From Apostichopus californicus (lineage: Eukaryota; Echinodermata; Holothuroidea; Aspidochirotida; Stichopodidae): DNA of 40,216 nt. The notes beneath the pieces are model-generated. The model was not told the DNA's origin, did not search any database, and worked only from the letters and a program-made list of their open reading frames with translations. Position numbers and translations under genes: made by a program. Location of the stretch: the NCBI GenBank assembly GCA_020650975.1, contig JAIPMN010196265.1:1-40216 (forward strand), in the 5' to 3' direction. Within the stretch, counting starts at the first letter, position 1. Each line of letters opens with the position of its first letter. Positions 1-10,502 of this stretch are shown here, piece by piece.

Positions 1-109
1 GAATGAAAAGGGCAGATAGAAGCAGCCGAAGACAGCATTGGATCTTCATATTTAATCGCCTTGATTAATACATTTCTTTATTTTCCCAGGTTTTAGATAT
101 CAATACATG
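1..109. repeat. 109-bp perfect direct repeat, copy 1
   Basis: The first 109 bases of the window are identical to 1651-1759 and diverge at the next base (g versus c). The left border cannot be seen because the window begins inside or exactly at the repeat. The 1650-bp spacing frames the P2X7-like exons on the minus strand. It may be a recent tandem duplication, or an assembly overlap if this is a scaffold end. Confidence 0.95.
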
Positions 110-454
110 GGAACATAGTATTTTAGCTTTTGAAATAATTTGTATTGATCTATAGAACGGTAACGAATACGTTGAATTGCTTAGGAACTCCATGAATGCA
201 ATACGTTTTTAATACTATAACATATATATGGTTATACCTGAAACTAGCCATGGTTCTACCTCGAATGTTAGCAGTATCTCAAAGGAAGCATTCCTTTGAC
301 GCTGTTGGATATTTTTTCATAAACAGAATATGTATGTCAGTCACATGACGTACACAGTAGTTGTAACAAAAAAATGTTATTATAGATGGTTTTAGTATTT
401 AACATTTTGTTTTTCACTATTGAACTACCCTTTCTGGTATCTAGTCTATTTCAA

Positions 455-961
455 TTAGTCCTCCAAGATGCCGTTTCCAATTTGAAAACCTTTGTAAATG
501 TTATTACCAGCTTGAAATCTCATCCTGATTACCCAAATGCAGCAATATGGTATTACTCTTCTTCTTCCTGCACCTAATCTGCCATGCCTCCAACATATAA
601 AATTGTTTGTAGGCATAGTGCCTATAACTTTTCTTTGTTCGAACTGCTGCATCGGCCAATATGTCCTCTGTTGCCCGCATTGCCACCTCGAGTACATGTG
701 CATTTATGCGCACAGCTAGGAAACTTCACTCGTAGACAGACAAACTTCCTGCAACCTGCAATATTTTTTCTCCACATCTTCAGGCATTTCTTTACCCCGA
801 CCACAGTTACACCATCATGGGCTCTCAGGAGAATTGTTACTTTTCTCTTCAAATGAGGAAGCCTCTTTTAAGAGGTAGTCTTCATGTGCACCAGGGTTCA
901 TTTTCAGTAGATCGGTGGCTACATTCTCCAAATCTGCCCTTTCAAGCTCATGTACAAAGGT
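455..961 (-). pseudogene. P2X7-like C-terminal (intracellular) domain, decayed
   Basis: The minus strand carries an acceptor (TTTTTTCACAG) at 962 followed by a frame with VHELERADLENVATDLLK, then the Cys/Trp motif WCNCGRGKEMP and CR..EVC, INAHVLEVAMRATEDILAD, YRHYAYKQF, and, in another frame, WRHGRLGAGRRRVIPYC followed by a conserved 'IYKGF' end. This order matches the cytoplasmic domain of P2X7-type purinoceptors, which in invertebrates also occurs in many soluble proteins lacking the channel. No membrane segments are visible. The copy is broken: a TGA at 817-815 directly precedes the Cys motif, a stop and frame change follow the VCLSTSEVS segment, and another shift falls after YKQF. Identification rests on remembered family motifs. 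Confidence 0.7.
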
Positions 962-1296
962 CTGTGAAAAAAGGATCATGGATGTATGCAAAATATATTT
1001 TCTGACCATTTTCTCAACAAATACAGTTTTGCATTCCAAAGTGATAAACAAATACACGTATATCGAAACTCAATGACTTGAAATGAAACTAAAAACTGTT
1101 ACAAAGAATTGAATCACATTTATATTTCTTGTCATTACAAGTAGGCAAATGTGTCGGTAAGGCTAAAGCTGTATGCATATGTCTTTACCTGTGAAGTCCC
1201 ATTTACTTTTTCAAAGCATGTACGACAGTGAAATGTGGACGGGGCCTTGTTATCGACTTCGTTATAGTTTTTCCATGAGTTTCTTTTATCGCATAC

Positions 1297-1349
1297 CTTT
1301 TGATATGTATATGTCATGGCCTGTAAAATTTGGCGGCAGATCATCATAG
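1297..1349 (-). CDS. Predicted second coding exon of the P2X7-like gene
   Basis: The minus strand shows a pyrimidine-rich acceptor (ATAGTTTCAG) followed by 53 bases and a GTATGC donor. Entering in the phase left by the previous exon gives the open peptide SYDDLPPNFTGHDIYISK, with no stop. It exits in phase 1. The next recognisable exon (961-455) reads in phase 0, so either one more small exon lies in 970-1290 or the gene is already broken here. The peptide itself is not recognised; its support is phase agreement, splice borders and position. Confidence 0.4.
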
Positions 1350-1527
1350 CTGAAACTATCAAATCATTCCCCACCCGATACACTCATAAAGATAGAAAAC
1401 ATTAGTACTTGGTGTCTCTCACTTTGTGTTTATTTAGTGTTCAACATTGAGATATAGGTCTAAAAATGTATGTTTATTACTTTGCATTGCTTTTAAATTT
1501 AATCAGTAAAAGTCTACTGACAAATAC

Positions 1528-1631
1528 CTTTCCAATTGTTCTGGCATGCCTTCATCGAATCCCGAGTTATGTTCATAATCTTCAGAGTCACTGGAGTTGT
1601 AAACCAGAAATATCTCATGGTGTTGTAACAT
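1528..1631 (-). CDS. Predicted first coding exon of the P2X7-like gene
   Basis: On the minus strand an ATG at 1631-1629 opens 34 codons plus two bases, ending at a GT donor (GTATTTG). The peptide has an acidic Ser/Asp-rich stretch (SSDSEDYEHNSGFDEG). As I recall, acidic N-termini of this kind are common in invertebrate proteins that end in a P2X7-like domain. Phase 2 at the donor joins in frame to the exon at 1297-1349, creating a serine codon. No stop or frameshift is seen inside this exon. The start is chosen as the first ATG in the open frame; a longer exon with an acceptor further upstream is possible. Confidence 0.45.
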
Positions 1632-1650
1632 TTGTGTAAGACGGAAACAG

Positions 1651-1759
1651 GAATGAAAAGGGCAGATAGAAGCAGCCGAAGACAGCATTGGATCTTCATA
1701 TTTAATCGCCTTGATTAATACATTTCTTTATTTTCCCAGGTTTTAGATATCAATACATG
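1651..1759. repeat. 109-bp perfect direct repeat, copy 2
   Basis: This is the second copy of the repeat at 1-109, with no mismatch over 109 bases. It lies just upstream (minus-strand sense) of the first predicted exon of the P2X7-like gene at 1528-1631, so it could carry its 5' flank or promoter. That regulatory role is only inferred from position. Confidence 0.95.
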
Positions 1760-4700
1760 CGACTGCCAGATTTTTCCACTTCCATTATTGTCCTTCTTCA
1801 ATTATTGTGTGTTCATTTGGTATCCATGTAATATCATAAAAGATGAAAGGTTTTAGGGTAATACATATGTATTTAGTGTTCTAAGAGAGGGAGGTGTGGG
1901 AGGGGTAATATGCCACAGCATCCTCAAAATTACTAGAAACCATTATAGCAAGTTGTACAATTTGGGAGATCTGTATTTAGGCTATATAGTACTGTGCACA
2001 CCCTTAAAGGTATGCTTTATTTGCCCTAGTCATGCCAGAATTTCAAATATGGTTACCTCTATCTAGGAGGAAATGTACCTCATTGGGAAATTTAGTCATC
2101 TTGTTTCTACATTTATGTCTGAAAATAATTTGGAGGCTAAATACTTCCAGGAAAGTACTTTTTGGAAACCTTGTATTGATCTGGTTTAGCGTGCTAACAT
2201 TGGGGGCCAACACAAACTAGCTTTAACCAAACAGCATCCTCTTTTCAACAGCGGACTCAAGTCACAGCAAATTTGTTTCTAATCCATGGTAAATACAAGA
2301 CTTGAGTTTTCATCTAGCTGCAAATAGTGCTGTTCTATAGAAACAGATATGTAGCATATAAACACTTTGAAAATGGTCATTAAATTTCTGCCACTACACA
2401 TCCACTTCAACGGAATACTCATTCAAAACTGTACACACTAGTCCTCCCCTGGTTAACATATCTAAAAACGTTTTCAAATGGTCAGTGTATCACGTCAACT
2501 TGGCATTCACTGTCAGGCTCATAGAAGCCTGTCCAACTGAAGACCGATACAATAGTAGGCCTAGAGTCGAACGAAGGGATGGGGGTTAGGTTGGGGGAGG
2601 GGGGAATTAATTACGTGAGAATGGAATCCTTTATAGCTATCGTCATTAGTAAATCAAGTATGGTCCAAATAACAAACGCATAACTCAGCCTACGTAGTGT
2701 AGCGACTCAGGATTTTGTATAGCGCCACCAAAATCGTTCGTGAGTGAAAGTAAAAGCATCACAAAGTCACGTAAAAGCAATCATTAAGTTTCTCCATAAA
2801 TTCCACGTCCATTTAGCTTGTTTCCAGTGTTGCCGAACACTTGTTAACCGCTAATCAGGAAATAAAGGTCAAAGACGAACAGAAAACTATCTACAGAAGT
2901 TCTTTCTTGTGGTTGGCGCGTTTTCGACCGCGACCCGTGTAGTCACTAAGAGGCTAAACGTAGGGTACCCTTTCTTTCTCACCAATATCGGCGAATAGGC
3001 AACTCCCTAGCTATTAGACTGTAAATGACCCAGTAATCGTGTTTTGCTACTTAGCGATGGTTCACGATTTGCGCATTGTCTCGGTCTTGTGCCACAGTAC
3101 ATGATTAGAATAAAAGAGATCATACACACGACAGGGGCAAGCATTTTCCCCAAACTTTCGTTGGTAGGTCGTGCGACATGCACAGACCCGTTGTATCTGC
3201 AGCTAATGATACATCTGCATCTCCAGATGTCCATTTTCTTCGATAGTAGCTATTACTGTGAAGCAGGAGCTGGCCACCCGCGAATTCAAGGCGGGACAAG
3301 GTTTGGGAAATTCTACACGATAGTTGGGGATTTAAAGCGGGTATACATATCCGTATCGGTATGTATTCATACAAGGTATTCATTCCCGTTGCCAGGAGTG
3401 GATATGATATTGAACGTAGGGTGTGGGGGTGGGCTGATTTCCTGTTGTAGTGTTCAAACAGTGATATATTTCACGTGTAACTTATGTGTCACATGTATAA
3501 CAAACATACCAACCGACACAATCTATCATTCCTCTCTCTCACCTCCTCTCACTGGTGTATTTCCTGGCAAGATAACAGTTAGGCATAGTAAGGGTCAGTG
3601 GTCATCACTATTTAGTTGTTTGTCTCTGTGTGCACTTACATTCTGGTAGCAGTAGAGAGATGAAGCCTAATAGATGAGAGAATAACTATCTTGTGTTGTG
3701 TCTTATTTTCCATTTTATTTTTTCATGTTGTAAGGCTTTCATTATGTGGGGCTATGCTTATAACCGGTATTTAGAGTGTATATTCTAGTTCTGTATATTC
3801 CGGTATCCCAGTGTTCTTCATTTTCCTACCCTTGTTTTTCTTTTGTCTGTATTTTGACATAATATTTTCCTCTCCCCTTAGCCATAGCTCGACATATTCT
3901 TCACTTTCTTCCACAATCCCTTCATCTATCTATCTCTCACTCACTAGTTCTAGTTTCTTTCTACCTCTTTCCTACTCATCTTTACCATACATTTTTATCT
4001 CAATACATTACATGTATAGAGATATTGTAACACTAAGTGGGACTCTCGCTTCTCTTAAAATATTTCAGCGTCTTCATACAAAGTTCTTTTTCTCTGGAAT
4101 TTCCAGAGCAAGCATATATCATATAGGCCAACAAAAGTTACTTTTTTTTATTCGAGAATTTTATCTCATTCTATGACTTTTTCACCGATTTATGTCCAAA
4201 TCGGGCTGAAACACAGTTGCTTGCAGGCCTTTTTTGCACACCCTCCTAAACTTGTTTGTAGGGAACTTTTGCCCGAGTTTCCCTGCAGTCAGCAATCATT
4301 AAACACTTGGCAAAAGCGGTGAAATGCATTGTGGGAGCTTAGCCCATCACTATATTTTAGTACACTGCAGCTTGGATATCGTCTGAAAATCCGTTTTAAT
4401 ACATATTCATAAAGCAACAATCGAAAATCCAGCAAAACTTTGAAGAAAAGAAGTTGAATATTCATTAAATATCTGTTATGCGACGATGTCGGACTGAGAA
4501 TGTGGATGAAATTCGGAAATTTCTTTGCCTCGTCTTGAAAAATAAAAACGAAACGTAAGTAAAAACCTTTCATCTTTCGAATTGCACATTTTCCGTTTCC
4601 AAGAAGGGACCACCGCCATCGTCCGGTCGATGGTATAAAACAAGTTAAACAATGATTTGAGGCTAAATTCGGAGTTGTTCCAGCATTCTGGGTTGAATTA

Positions 4701-4810
4701 AAGTTACATTTTTAAGATATAGATATAGAGTTTCGATGTGATGCTCTTGCAAAATATGCAAAGCCTGTACGTTTTTTGTACGATGATGCACAGTGTTCGT
4801 TATAGGGTCT
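1760..4810. other. No gene recognised
   Basis: I see no supported coding sequence in this 3-kb stretch. Open frames at 3044-3649 and 3811-4176 have low-complexity or random-looking composition and no family resemblance. 3.5-4.0 kb is C/T-rich on the plus strand. 2.5-3.4 kb is less AT-rich than the surroundings and might be a promoter or old exon region, but no motif decides this. Confidence 0.5.
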
Positions 4811-5071
4811 TCACTGCTGAATGTTACAGGACAGGGTGAGTTTGGATGTTGTGTATTGGGGGGGGGGGGATCCTTCACCATCATCAGACTCAACATTACT
4901 ATTTGGATTGAAAGAAAAGTCTTCACTGTCATCAGATTCAACATCACTATTTGGAGAATAGGAAGAATCTTCGTCACTATCAGAGCTGCTGCTATGTGGC
5001 TGCACTTGCTCATCAACATCCTCCGGACCTTCTCTTATAGTATCACTATATCCCTCAAGCAGGACAGTTAT
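4811..5071 (-). CDS. Acidic Ser/Asp-rich coding segment
   Basis: An open minus-strand frame of about 85 codons encodes a strongly acidic peptide: HSSSSDSDEDSSYSPNSD, then two near-copies of the module 'F/Y-S-x-N-P-N-S-x-V-E-S-D-D-x-E' (SPNSDVESDDSEDFS and NPNSNVESDDGEG). The duplication is also visible in the DNA as repeated tcatcagaytcaacatyac. Such acidic repeats are typical of disordered regions. A run of ten C on the minus strand (ten G at 4860-4869) follows, where the coding signal fades into PPPQ. I cannot name the protein. It may belong to the same gene as 5130-5636, or to the 5' part of the P2X7-like gene further left. Confidence 0.4.
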   Translation of the reverse strand: MTVLLEGYSDTIREGPEDVDEQVQPHSSSSDSDEDSSYSPNSDVESDDSEDFSFNPNSNVESDDGEGSPPPQYTTSKLTLSCNIQQ

Positions 5072-5129
5072 TTATGCTTATCTTCTTGATATCTGACTTT
5101 ATCTGTGCCTTTAAATATTGCAAGAAGCA

Positions 5130-5636
5130 TTAAATACCCTTGCCTGTATAAGGTAAATCGTCTTCATCACTATGAGGTGTTTCATCCTCATTTACATCCC
5201 ATACAGAACTTCTAGCTCTCTCAAGCTCATGTACTTCATATTCATCATCATGTACTTGACAGCTATTCCCTTCACCTGATTCCTTTGTGATATTGAGGAC
5301 CATCTGACCTACCTGTCAGTCTTCAGGATTAGCCCTTTTATCATTAGGAGTTGTTTCATCTTGTGAGCTGGAGCAATCCATTTTATCTGGCGTAATGTCC
5401 TTGAGAACATCTTGGTACTTTTCATGGATCACCAACTCTCTTTCTTCAATCTCTAAGCTGCTAGCAAATGTTCCTTCCTTCTTTTCAGCACCACTTTCCC
5501 TCTCTAGCTCATCACGTTCATGTTCAGCCTCGTGTACTTCGCAACTGGTCCCTTCATTTGATGCCTTGGCGTATAAACACGATATCACAAGAACCAAAGA
5601 TGCTTGAACTGGAAATTTAGTATTTATAGTTATCAA
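5130..5636 (-). pseudogene. Acidic protein segment with internal duplication, one in-frame stop
   Basis: A single minus-strand frame runs from ATG 5636 to TAA 5132-5130, broken once by TGA 5318-5316. The start reads MITINTKFPVQASLVLVISC, resembling a short signal peptide with a possible A-K-A cleavage site. Two related modules follow about 89 codons apart: SCEVHEAEHERDELERE and SCQVHDDEYEVHELERA. The TGA is followed at once by CAG|GTAGGT, a usable splice donor, so the stop might instead end an exon-skipped form. The second module shares 'VHELERA' with the P2X7-like exon at 961-455, hinting that the two are parts of one duplicated gene family. Function unknown. Confidence 0.4.
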
Positions 5637-5640
5637 TTGG

Positions 5641-5860
5641 TAAGTAGATGATACCTAGCTATTGTTTTTCATGAAGGTGAAGATCTTTCAAGGTATAAAC
5701 ACAGGTCAAGGTCTGAAAACCACGTTAACATGATATCTCAGGAAGTGAAAGTTGCCTAAACTTCAAACTTGGTTTGTAGGTATAGCCCATGGCGAGTAAA
5801 TGATCCATATTCTTATTCATGGAGGTGAACGGTCATCCATTGGGAGGGTCATGTACGTTA
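5641..5860. repeat. Dispersed repeat ('gatatctca.gaagt' family), two part copies
   Basis: The stretch contains 'tgatatctcaggaagt' near 5731 and two versions of 'tattgtttttcatgaaggtg' / 'attcttattcatggaggtga' near 5660 and 5810. The same word order occurs at 9340-9450. The pattern fits a short tandem or dispersed repeat of roughly 150 bp that has diverged. No coding content is seen. Confidence 0.5.
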
Positions 5861-6510
5861 GCAATTGCTTGCCTACTGATTAATTAAAAGTAGATCTATC
5901 TAAGTATCTATTCACATGTTTTTACTTCATTTTACAAAAGGTTAAATGGGTGAGGCTTATTCATCTACCTATATTTGTTAGAATATTGTTCGTCTTAACG
6001 TTTGCCCTATCATTATTTATTACATTTATTTACATTTATTTATTTTTTTTTTTTTTGGGTGGGAGAAGGCTTATGTGGAAGATAACTATACAAAAAAATT
6101 CCTGAAGGAAATTTCTTTGTAAATGTTAATTGTGAGTATTGGGAGCTATAAAAAATTTACAGGCAAAGTCTACCTCCTAGCCCTCCCCCACCTCTCCAGA
6201 ACTGTGCATGAGCTGCTAAGCCCCTAGCCTAAGTTAAGTATCATGAACAGTTGATGTATGCACTGCCATACTAACCTGATCTTAGCATGAATGTGTTGAG
6301 TGTGGGTGCTTTGAATTATGCCAAACTGTAACCTACTTACAGTATTAACTGATAAGATTTGTCACCTGTCAATATATATAACCAAAAGTGCAATCAAGGC
6401 AAAGGTTATTCCCAAATAAACGTATCCGGCCTAAACACCATTACCTTCTGCATTACCCAAGGCTAATAACGCAGTTTGGGCCCTTGAATGAAAGTATGGA
6501 CACTCCGTTA
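5861..6510. other. No gene recognised
   Basis: AT-rich sequence with a T-run at 6040-6056 and simple attta repeats at 6010-6040. No open frame with family resemblance or convincing exon borders was seen. Confidence 0.5.
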
Positions 6511-6513
6511 TGA

Positions 6514-7112
6514 AAGCAAGCACAAATACTTTACTCGTGTTTCATCATCTGCAACGAATTTAAAAAACCGACTAAAATCCTAAGTACAAGACATCAGTTC
6601 TTGCAAGCTGCTTATAGTGCTGGTCAGATATTTCCCCCTGAAGTTGTGGCTGAGAAAACTCTGAAATTCAGTGTTGAACTTTATAGTGAGGCATTATCAC
6701 AAGCCTTGAAATCTTGCAAAGATCTTCAAACATCTACAAATGTGGATATATGCTATGAAGTAAATTTATATGGAACGGACTATGTCAAATGCCAATTATT
6801 AGCGACAAGTTGTTGTGGTAAATCACTGGAAGTTGGAGAATTGATATGTATCTTGCTGAAAAATTTGCACCATTTTAATGTGGAAAAAAACATCTGTGTA
6901 CTTTGTTCTAAAACCCAATGGATGTTTGTATGATGCCGCACTTGGTCGTTACAAACTTGATACCAAAATTGTTGATGAAGCCCTTGGAGCATGTAAATAT
7001 AACCTTGTTTTTGGCTAAAAAGTAACTGATTACTACCCTTTGCAAACTTACAGCTTTAATGGTTCCCCCTATATTGTTCTGAAACATGCCATAATGTGCC
7101 TTAGTACTGAAT
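6514..7112 (+). pseudogene. C-terminal relic of a transposase-like multi-copy protein
   Basis: After a TGA at 6511-6513 the frame reads RHQFLQAAYSAGQIFPPEVV, then ELYSEALSQAL and YGTDYVKCQLL, and stops at 6931-6933. A different frame then gives NGCLYDAALGRYKLDT, a TAA at 7016-7018, and DYYPLQTYSFNGSPYIVLKH before the final TGA. I recall this ordered set of motifs (RHQLLQAY.aG, elY.eal, DYYPL..Y..nG...vLkH) from the C-terminus of large transposase-like proteins that are highly multiplied in marine invertebrates and fishes. The expected N-terminal and catalytic parts are not upstream, so this is a 3' fragment with at least one frameshift and one internal stop. Family assignment is from memory and needs a protein search. 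Confidence 0.5.
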
Positions 7113-7242
7113 GAAAAGCACTAAATTTGAGAAATGTATCACTGATGCATAAATGTAAATAGCAATGCTGATGAACTTAACGGTCTATCGTAATAGGCAT
7201 TTATAAGATAAGTTTTCAATTCTGTAGATGCTCTGAACAATA

Positions 7243-7333
7243 ATGGAGGAGAAAACAGCTTTGAAAATATGGAGCCTGGATGGGACTCTGAAACTTGTTG
7301 CTGCTAAAACATTCACTGAACTTATGGAGAAAG
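7243..7333 (+). CDS. Exon 1 (coding), first half of CIDE-N-like domain
   Basis: The acceptor tctgtag at 7227 precedes a short leader and ATG 7243. The peptide includes LKIWSLDGTLKLVAAKTFTE, matching the first strand and the basic 'r..v.aasl.el' face of CIDE-N domains, which mediate head-to-tail polymerisation in DFF/CIDE proteins. The exon ends AAAG|GTGAAT in phase 1. Confidence 0.6.
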
Positions 7334-7439
7334 GTGAATTAAACATGTTTTTTTTTCTTCAGAAAATAAAGTTGGTTCTATAGCACTGTGTGTGTTTGTA
7401 GGTACCAGTAGTTATAAGAGAATCTATCATTTTGGCCCA

Positions 7440-7560
7440 GGATTATGAAGGTTTGTTGCACAACCAAGCAGCACTTATTTCTGTTATATTTATTTATTTA
7501 TTTATTATTATTATTTTTTCATTCATTCATACATAAATTTGGACCTGGATCAAGTGCAAT
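7440..7560. repeat. Simple repeat (attt)n / (att)n / (attc)n
   Basis: Within intron 1 of the CIDE-N gene, 7487-7533 holds runs of attt, att and cattcatt units. It is an ordinary microsatellite; nothing else is seen. Confidence 0.7.
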
Positions 7561-7696
7561 TTCAAACTTTTTTTTTATTATTAAAACTCGTACAAATTCA
7601 ATGTTGAAGCTTAATTTCATTCATGAAATACAATATTCGTATTTTTTCAAGATGTATTTGTACTGTTCAACTTAAATTCCCTTACATTTACTTCAG

Positions 7697-7843
7697 TAAA
7701 CCAAAAGCTAAACTGTCCTGAAGGGAGACTGTGCTTGCCAGACGGTACGGAGATAGATGATGATGAAGGATTCACTGCTGCTAGGGACTTGTCCAGTGTG
7801 CCAGTGTTGACATTTGTTCCAGTACGAAAGGATTTTACAACAA
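7697..7843 (+). CDS. Exon 2, second half of CIDE-N-like domain
   Basis: The acceptor ttacttcag at 7696 receives phase 1 from the previous exon. The peptide contains LCLPDGTEIDDDEGF and VPVLTFVP, equivalent to the hallmark acidic loop 'edGTevddeeyF' and the following hydrophobic strand of CIDE-N domains. It ends ACAACAA|GTAAGT in phase 1. With the previous exon the domain is about 75 residues, close to the family's usual size. Confidence 0.65.
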
Positions 7844-8489
7844 GTAAGTTGATTCGTTGAAGTACTCATACATCTGCTTCTTCTGAATAAACAAACATTA
7901 CCCTTCTTTTAATAATTATAGAGATAGAACTTGCCCCTGCCCTGCGCAATAAGAATAAAACTGGTGGACATTCTAGAGAGGCTATCAAATGTTGACATAA
8001 TTATCAGAATCGCAGATCATTTTGCTAGCAGTATTTGCTAATAGCTTTCAACAGTCAAGGCAAATTTGTTGAGAAACACAAGGTAACATTCACATTTGGA
8101 GTGGGCATTGCTTAAATATTATCTTACCATTCATTGTTCATACAAATATGCTTTATTTTGTACCGTTTCCCCCAAAAAAATATCAGGAAAATTCAAATAA
8201 TTCCAATTTTTCTTTTATCATGAAACACACATTTATTTTTCACTTCAAATCTTCTACAGTACACATTTGGAATCGTGCATTGAAGCAACCAAACTTTGAA
8301 AATAGCAGACCCTCTGCCAAGAAATTTATACTGTCTGTGATTGTTGTGTCTGCCTTTTCCTTTATACGTTTCACTTCCTGAGTAAACTGGCCTCCTTCAG
8401 CAATTTTCACTAGCCTATCATAAAGTATACAGAAAATGTTTATTAGTAAATAACATGGTATTGTTTTTGCTCTTGATTGAAATATTCAG

Positions 8490-8648
8490 AAATCTCAAGT
8501 CTAGCCGAGTCACCATCTGTTTCAATGTCATTGCCACCATCGTTTGATTTGACATATGTATCAGAGCTTGGGTCATTCTTCAGTGATTTGTCGGCCAGTG
8601 ACACAATTATACTACCTGATTCATCTCCTTTGTACAACAATGTATCTG
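8490..8648 (+). CDS. Exon 3, Ser/Asp/Pro-rich linker
   Basis: Acceptor aatattcag and donor CTG|GTAAGT flank 159 bases. Both enter and leave in phase 1, so the exon could be skipped without changing frame. The peptide (for example SVSMSLPPSFDLTYVSELGS) is low in charge at first and then acidic. It is a likely disordered linker with no recognised motif. Confidence 0.5.
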
Positions 8649-9334
8649 GTAAGTGTAACTATTGAATTTGTGTATACAGTCATAGTATGAAGGGACTAAC
8701 ATAAAAACAAAGGCATAATTTTATGCCTCATCGTTCCACCTTTGGTAACCTTTAGCTCCCTTGCTCTTTCGTCATATCTCCCTGTCATTTGGGCTATGTC
8801 ATATTGCCTGTAAAAGGGTTCCCTTTGATAAGGTTTTATATGTAAATGATTACCTCACCATAAAGCTTATCGTTATCTTGATAATATTTTGGTAGATTTT
8901 CAGGAACGATGAGATGCTAAAACGAGCCAATACAAACTTTGAAATGTGATACTTTGGTTAGTTGGAGTGTAGTAGCACTTTAACTGGCTTAACAAGTCCA
9001 AATAATCTCCTTTCAATGCAGCAAGATTGTGTTACCCACGCTTTCAAGTGACTCCTATTTTCTCCTACTTTTTTAACCTTCCCCGTGTTCATAATCTTAA
9101 AATTTTTGTTCATCAGACTTTTTTACATGACGTCACTCAAAATTTAATTTATCAGTGAATAAATGAATACAATGAATATAATTGCATTATTTTACTTTAC
9201 TTAATGAAGTTCATAAAATTAAGAAAGTTAATTAGTTCTTACATTTCCCTGCAGGCCTGGTGAAACATTATGTTGTTTGTTGATTTGCTGCTGAAGGCAA
9301 GGTTTTTCTGCGCTGATGATAGCATATGTGTATG

Positions 9335-9455
9335 TGTGTGACACCTTGGCTTGTGAACCTGATATCTCAAGAAGTCAGAGTTACTTGAACTTCACATTTG
9401 TTATTTAGATGTATTGTTTTTCGTGGAGGTTAAAAGTCATATCAGGTATATACTT
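9335..9455. repeat. Dispersed repeat copy related to 5641-5860
   Basis: The words 'tgatatctcaagaagtcaga' near 9350 and 'attgtttttcgtggaggtta' near 9413 occur in the same order as at 5641-5860. It sits in intron 3 of the CIDE-N gene. Confidence 0.5.
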
Positions 9456-9627
9456 AACAGTCTAGGCGAAAGTTCATGGAAACTCAACCTTTTATGTAGA
9501 GGTACATCAATCAATGCTGCAATGGCCTTGTATTTCTGATCAGCTGAGTTGGGAATCTTGTATCCAGAGTTGCTCCTTATAGTGGCAAATAATCAGTACG
9601 TCAATTAACTTTCTGGTTGAATTACAG

Positions 9628-10502
9628 ATAAGGACGAAAGCCCAAGATGTGAAACAACACCAGGACAGACGACTCATGATATCGCTTTACCTACTTTCTC
9701 ACATATGTTAAGGAACAGTCTAAGAATGAAAGAACCACCTTTGCCCAGCGAAAAAATAGGGGCAGCGAAAGCAATTGCAGACCAAATGATCGCAAAACAC
9801 CTCTCTGGAAGAAGGGTAATCAGAGATTTTGCATTACGTGTAGTAGCGTTGTCACTAGATTCACTTTATACAGAACTGGGTAATGGAGTTGATTCATTTG
9901 CTTGTCTCATCGAAAATGCATATTACAACCACCCTAGCATGAGACTGCACTCAAAAAGTAATATCCGCAGTGATCTGTATGCAGCAGGTACTAGTGGACG
10001 TAAGAGAAAGGGTGCAGACTTAAAAGAATCATATGGCTGCACAAATTGGCAACCAAGCAATCTCCCTCGTGGTGAAACCAAGGAAAATCAAGAAGAAAAG
10101 CGTACAATTTTGAAAACTTAATTTTCCAAACTAAGCCAAAATGCTAACAAGGTTGGTAACCTGATGAATGCAACATATGTAACTCAGCGGTTTGATATCA
10201 ACAAAAAACCAACGAAACCATTGTGTGAGCTGAGAGAAGATTGGCCTGATCTGTTTCTGACACCCTTCTATGACAACCATTTCTACGAGCTTACAAGCAC
10301 CTGTTATAAAACATTTCAGACCAACTTGACAAAGAAATTTGTTAGTGATACAAAACAGGGCAAGTTCTCCAAAAAGTGGCAAGAGAAGGTTAAAGAGGCA
10401 AAAGAGTCTGAAGAAAACGAGCAGTGTGTCACCCTCGCAGCAGTGTTTATGCTTTGTGAATATTTCTGAGAAGACAAAGATGTGATGTTCAAAGAAGTAG
10501 AG
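9628..10502 (+). pseudogene. Exon 4, large exon with two premature stops
   Basis: Acceptor gaattacag at 9627 and a weak donor GTTTGT at 10503 bound 875 bases that read in one frame apart from TAA 10119-10121 and TGA 10467-10469. Recognisable stretches are IADQMIAKHLSGRRVIRDFA, a basic GRKRKGADLKESYG region, and CELREDWPDLFLTPFYDNHF followed by a Lys-rich helix. Sequence resumes in the same frame after each stop, and the residues flanking the second stop (LCEYF / EDKDVMFKEVE) look conserved, so both stops are single-base events. This is the family's long central exon as I recall it; its function is unknown. Confidence 0.55.

Noticed and set aside
1-1759. LTR retrotransposon bounded by the 109-bp direct repeats
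   Set aside because: No TG...CA ends, primer-binding site or gag/pol sequence lies between, and 1.5 kb of P2X7-like exons do.
3044-3649. A 201-codon plus-strand open frame
   Set aside because: It opens with TTG, has no domain-like pattern, is rich in Cys/Ser/Thr as random AT-moderate sequence can be, and has no splice partners or homology that I recognise.
3811-4176. A Ser/Phe/Leu-rich 121-codon frame resembling a membrane protein
   Set aside because: The hydrophobicity comes from C/T-rich low-complexity DNA; no start context or neighbouring exon supports it.
7920-7995. Possible extra exon of the CIDE-N gene after ttatag
   Set aside because: It is open only briefly and ends in TGA; the chain 7697-7843 to 8490-8648 already joins in phase without it.
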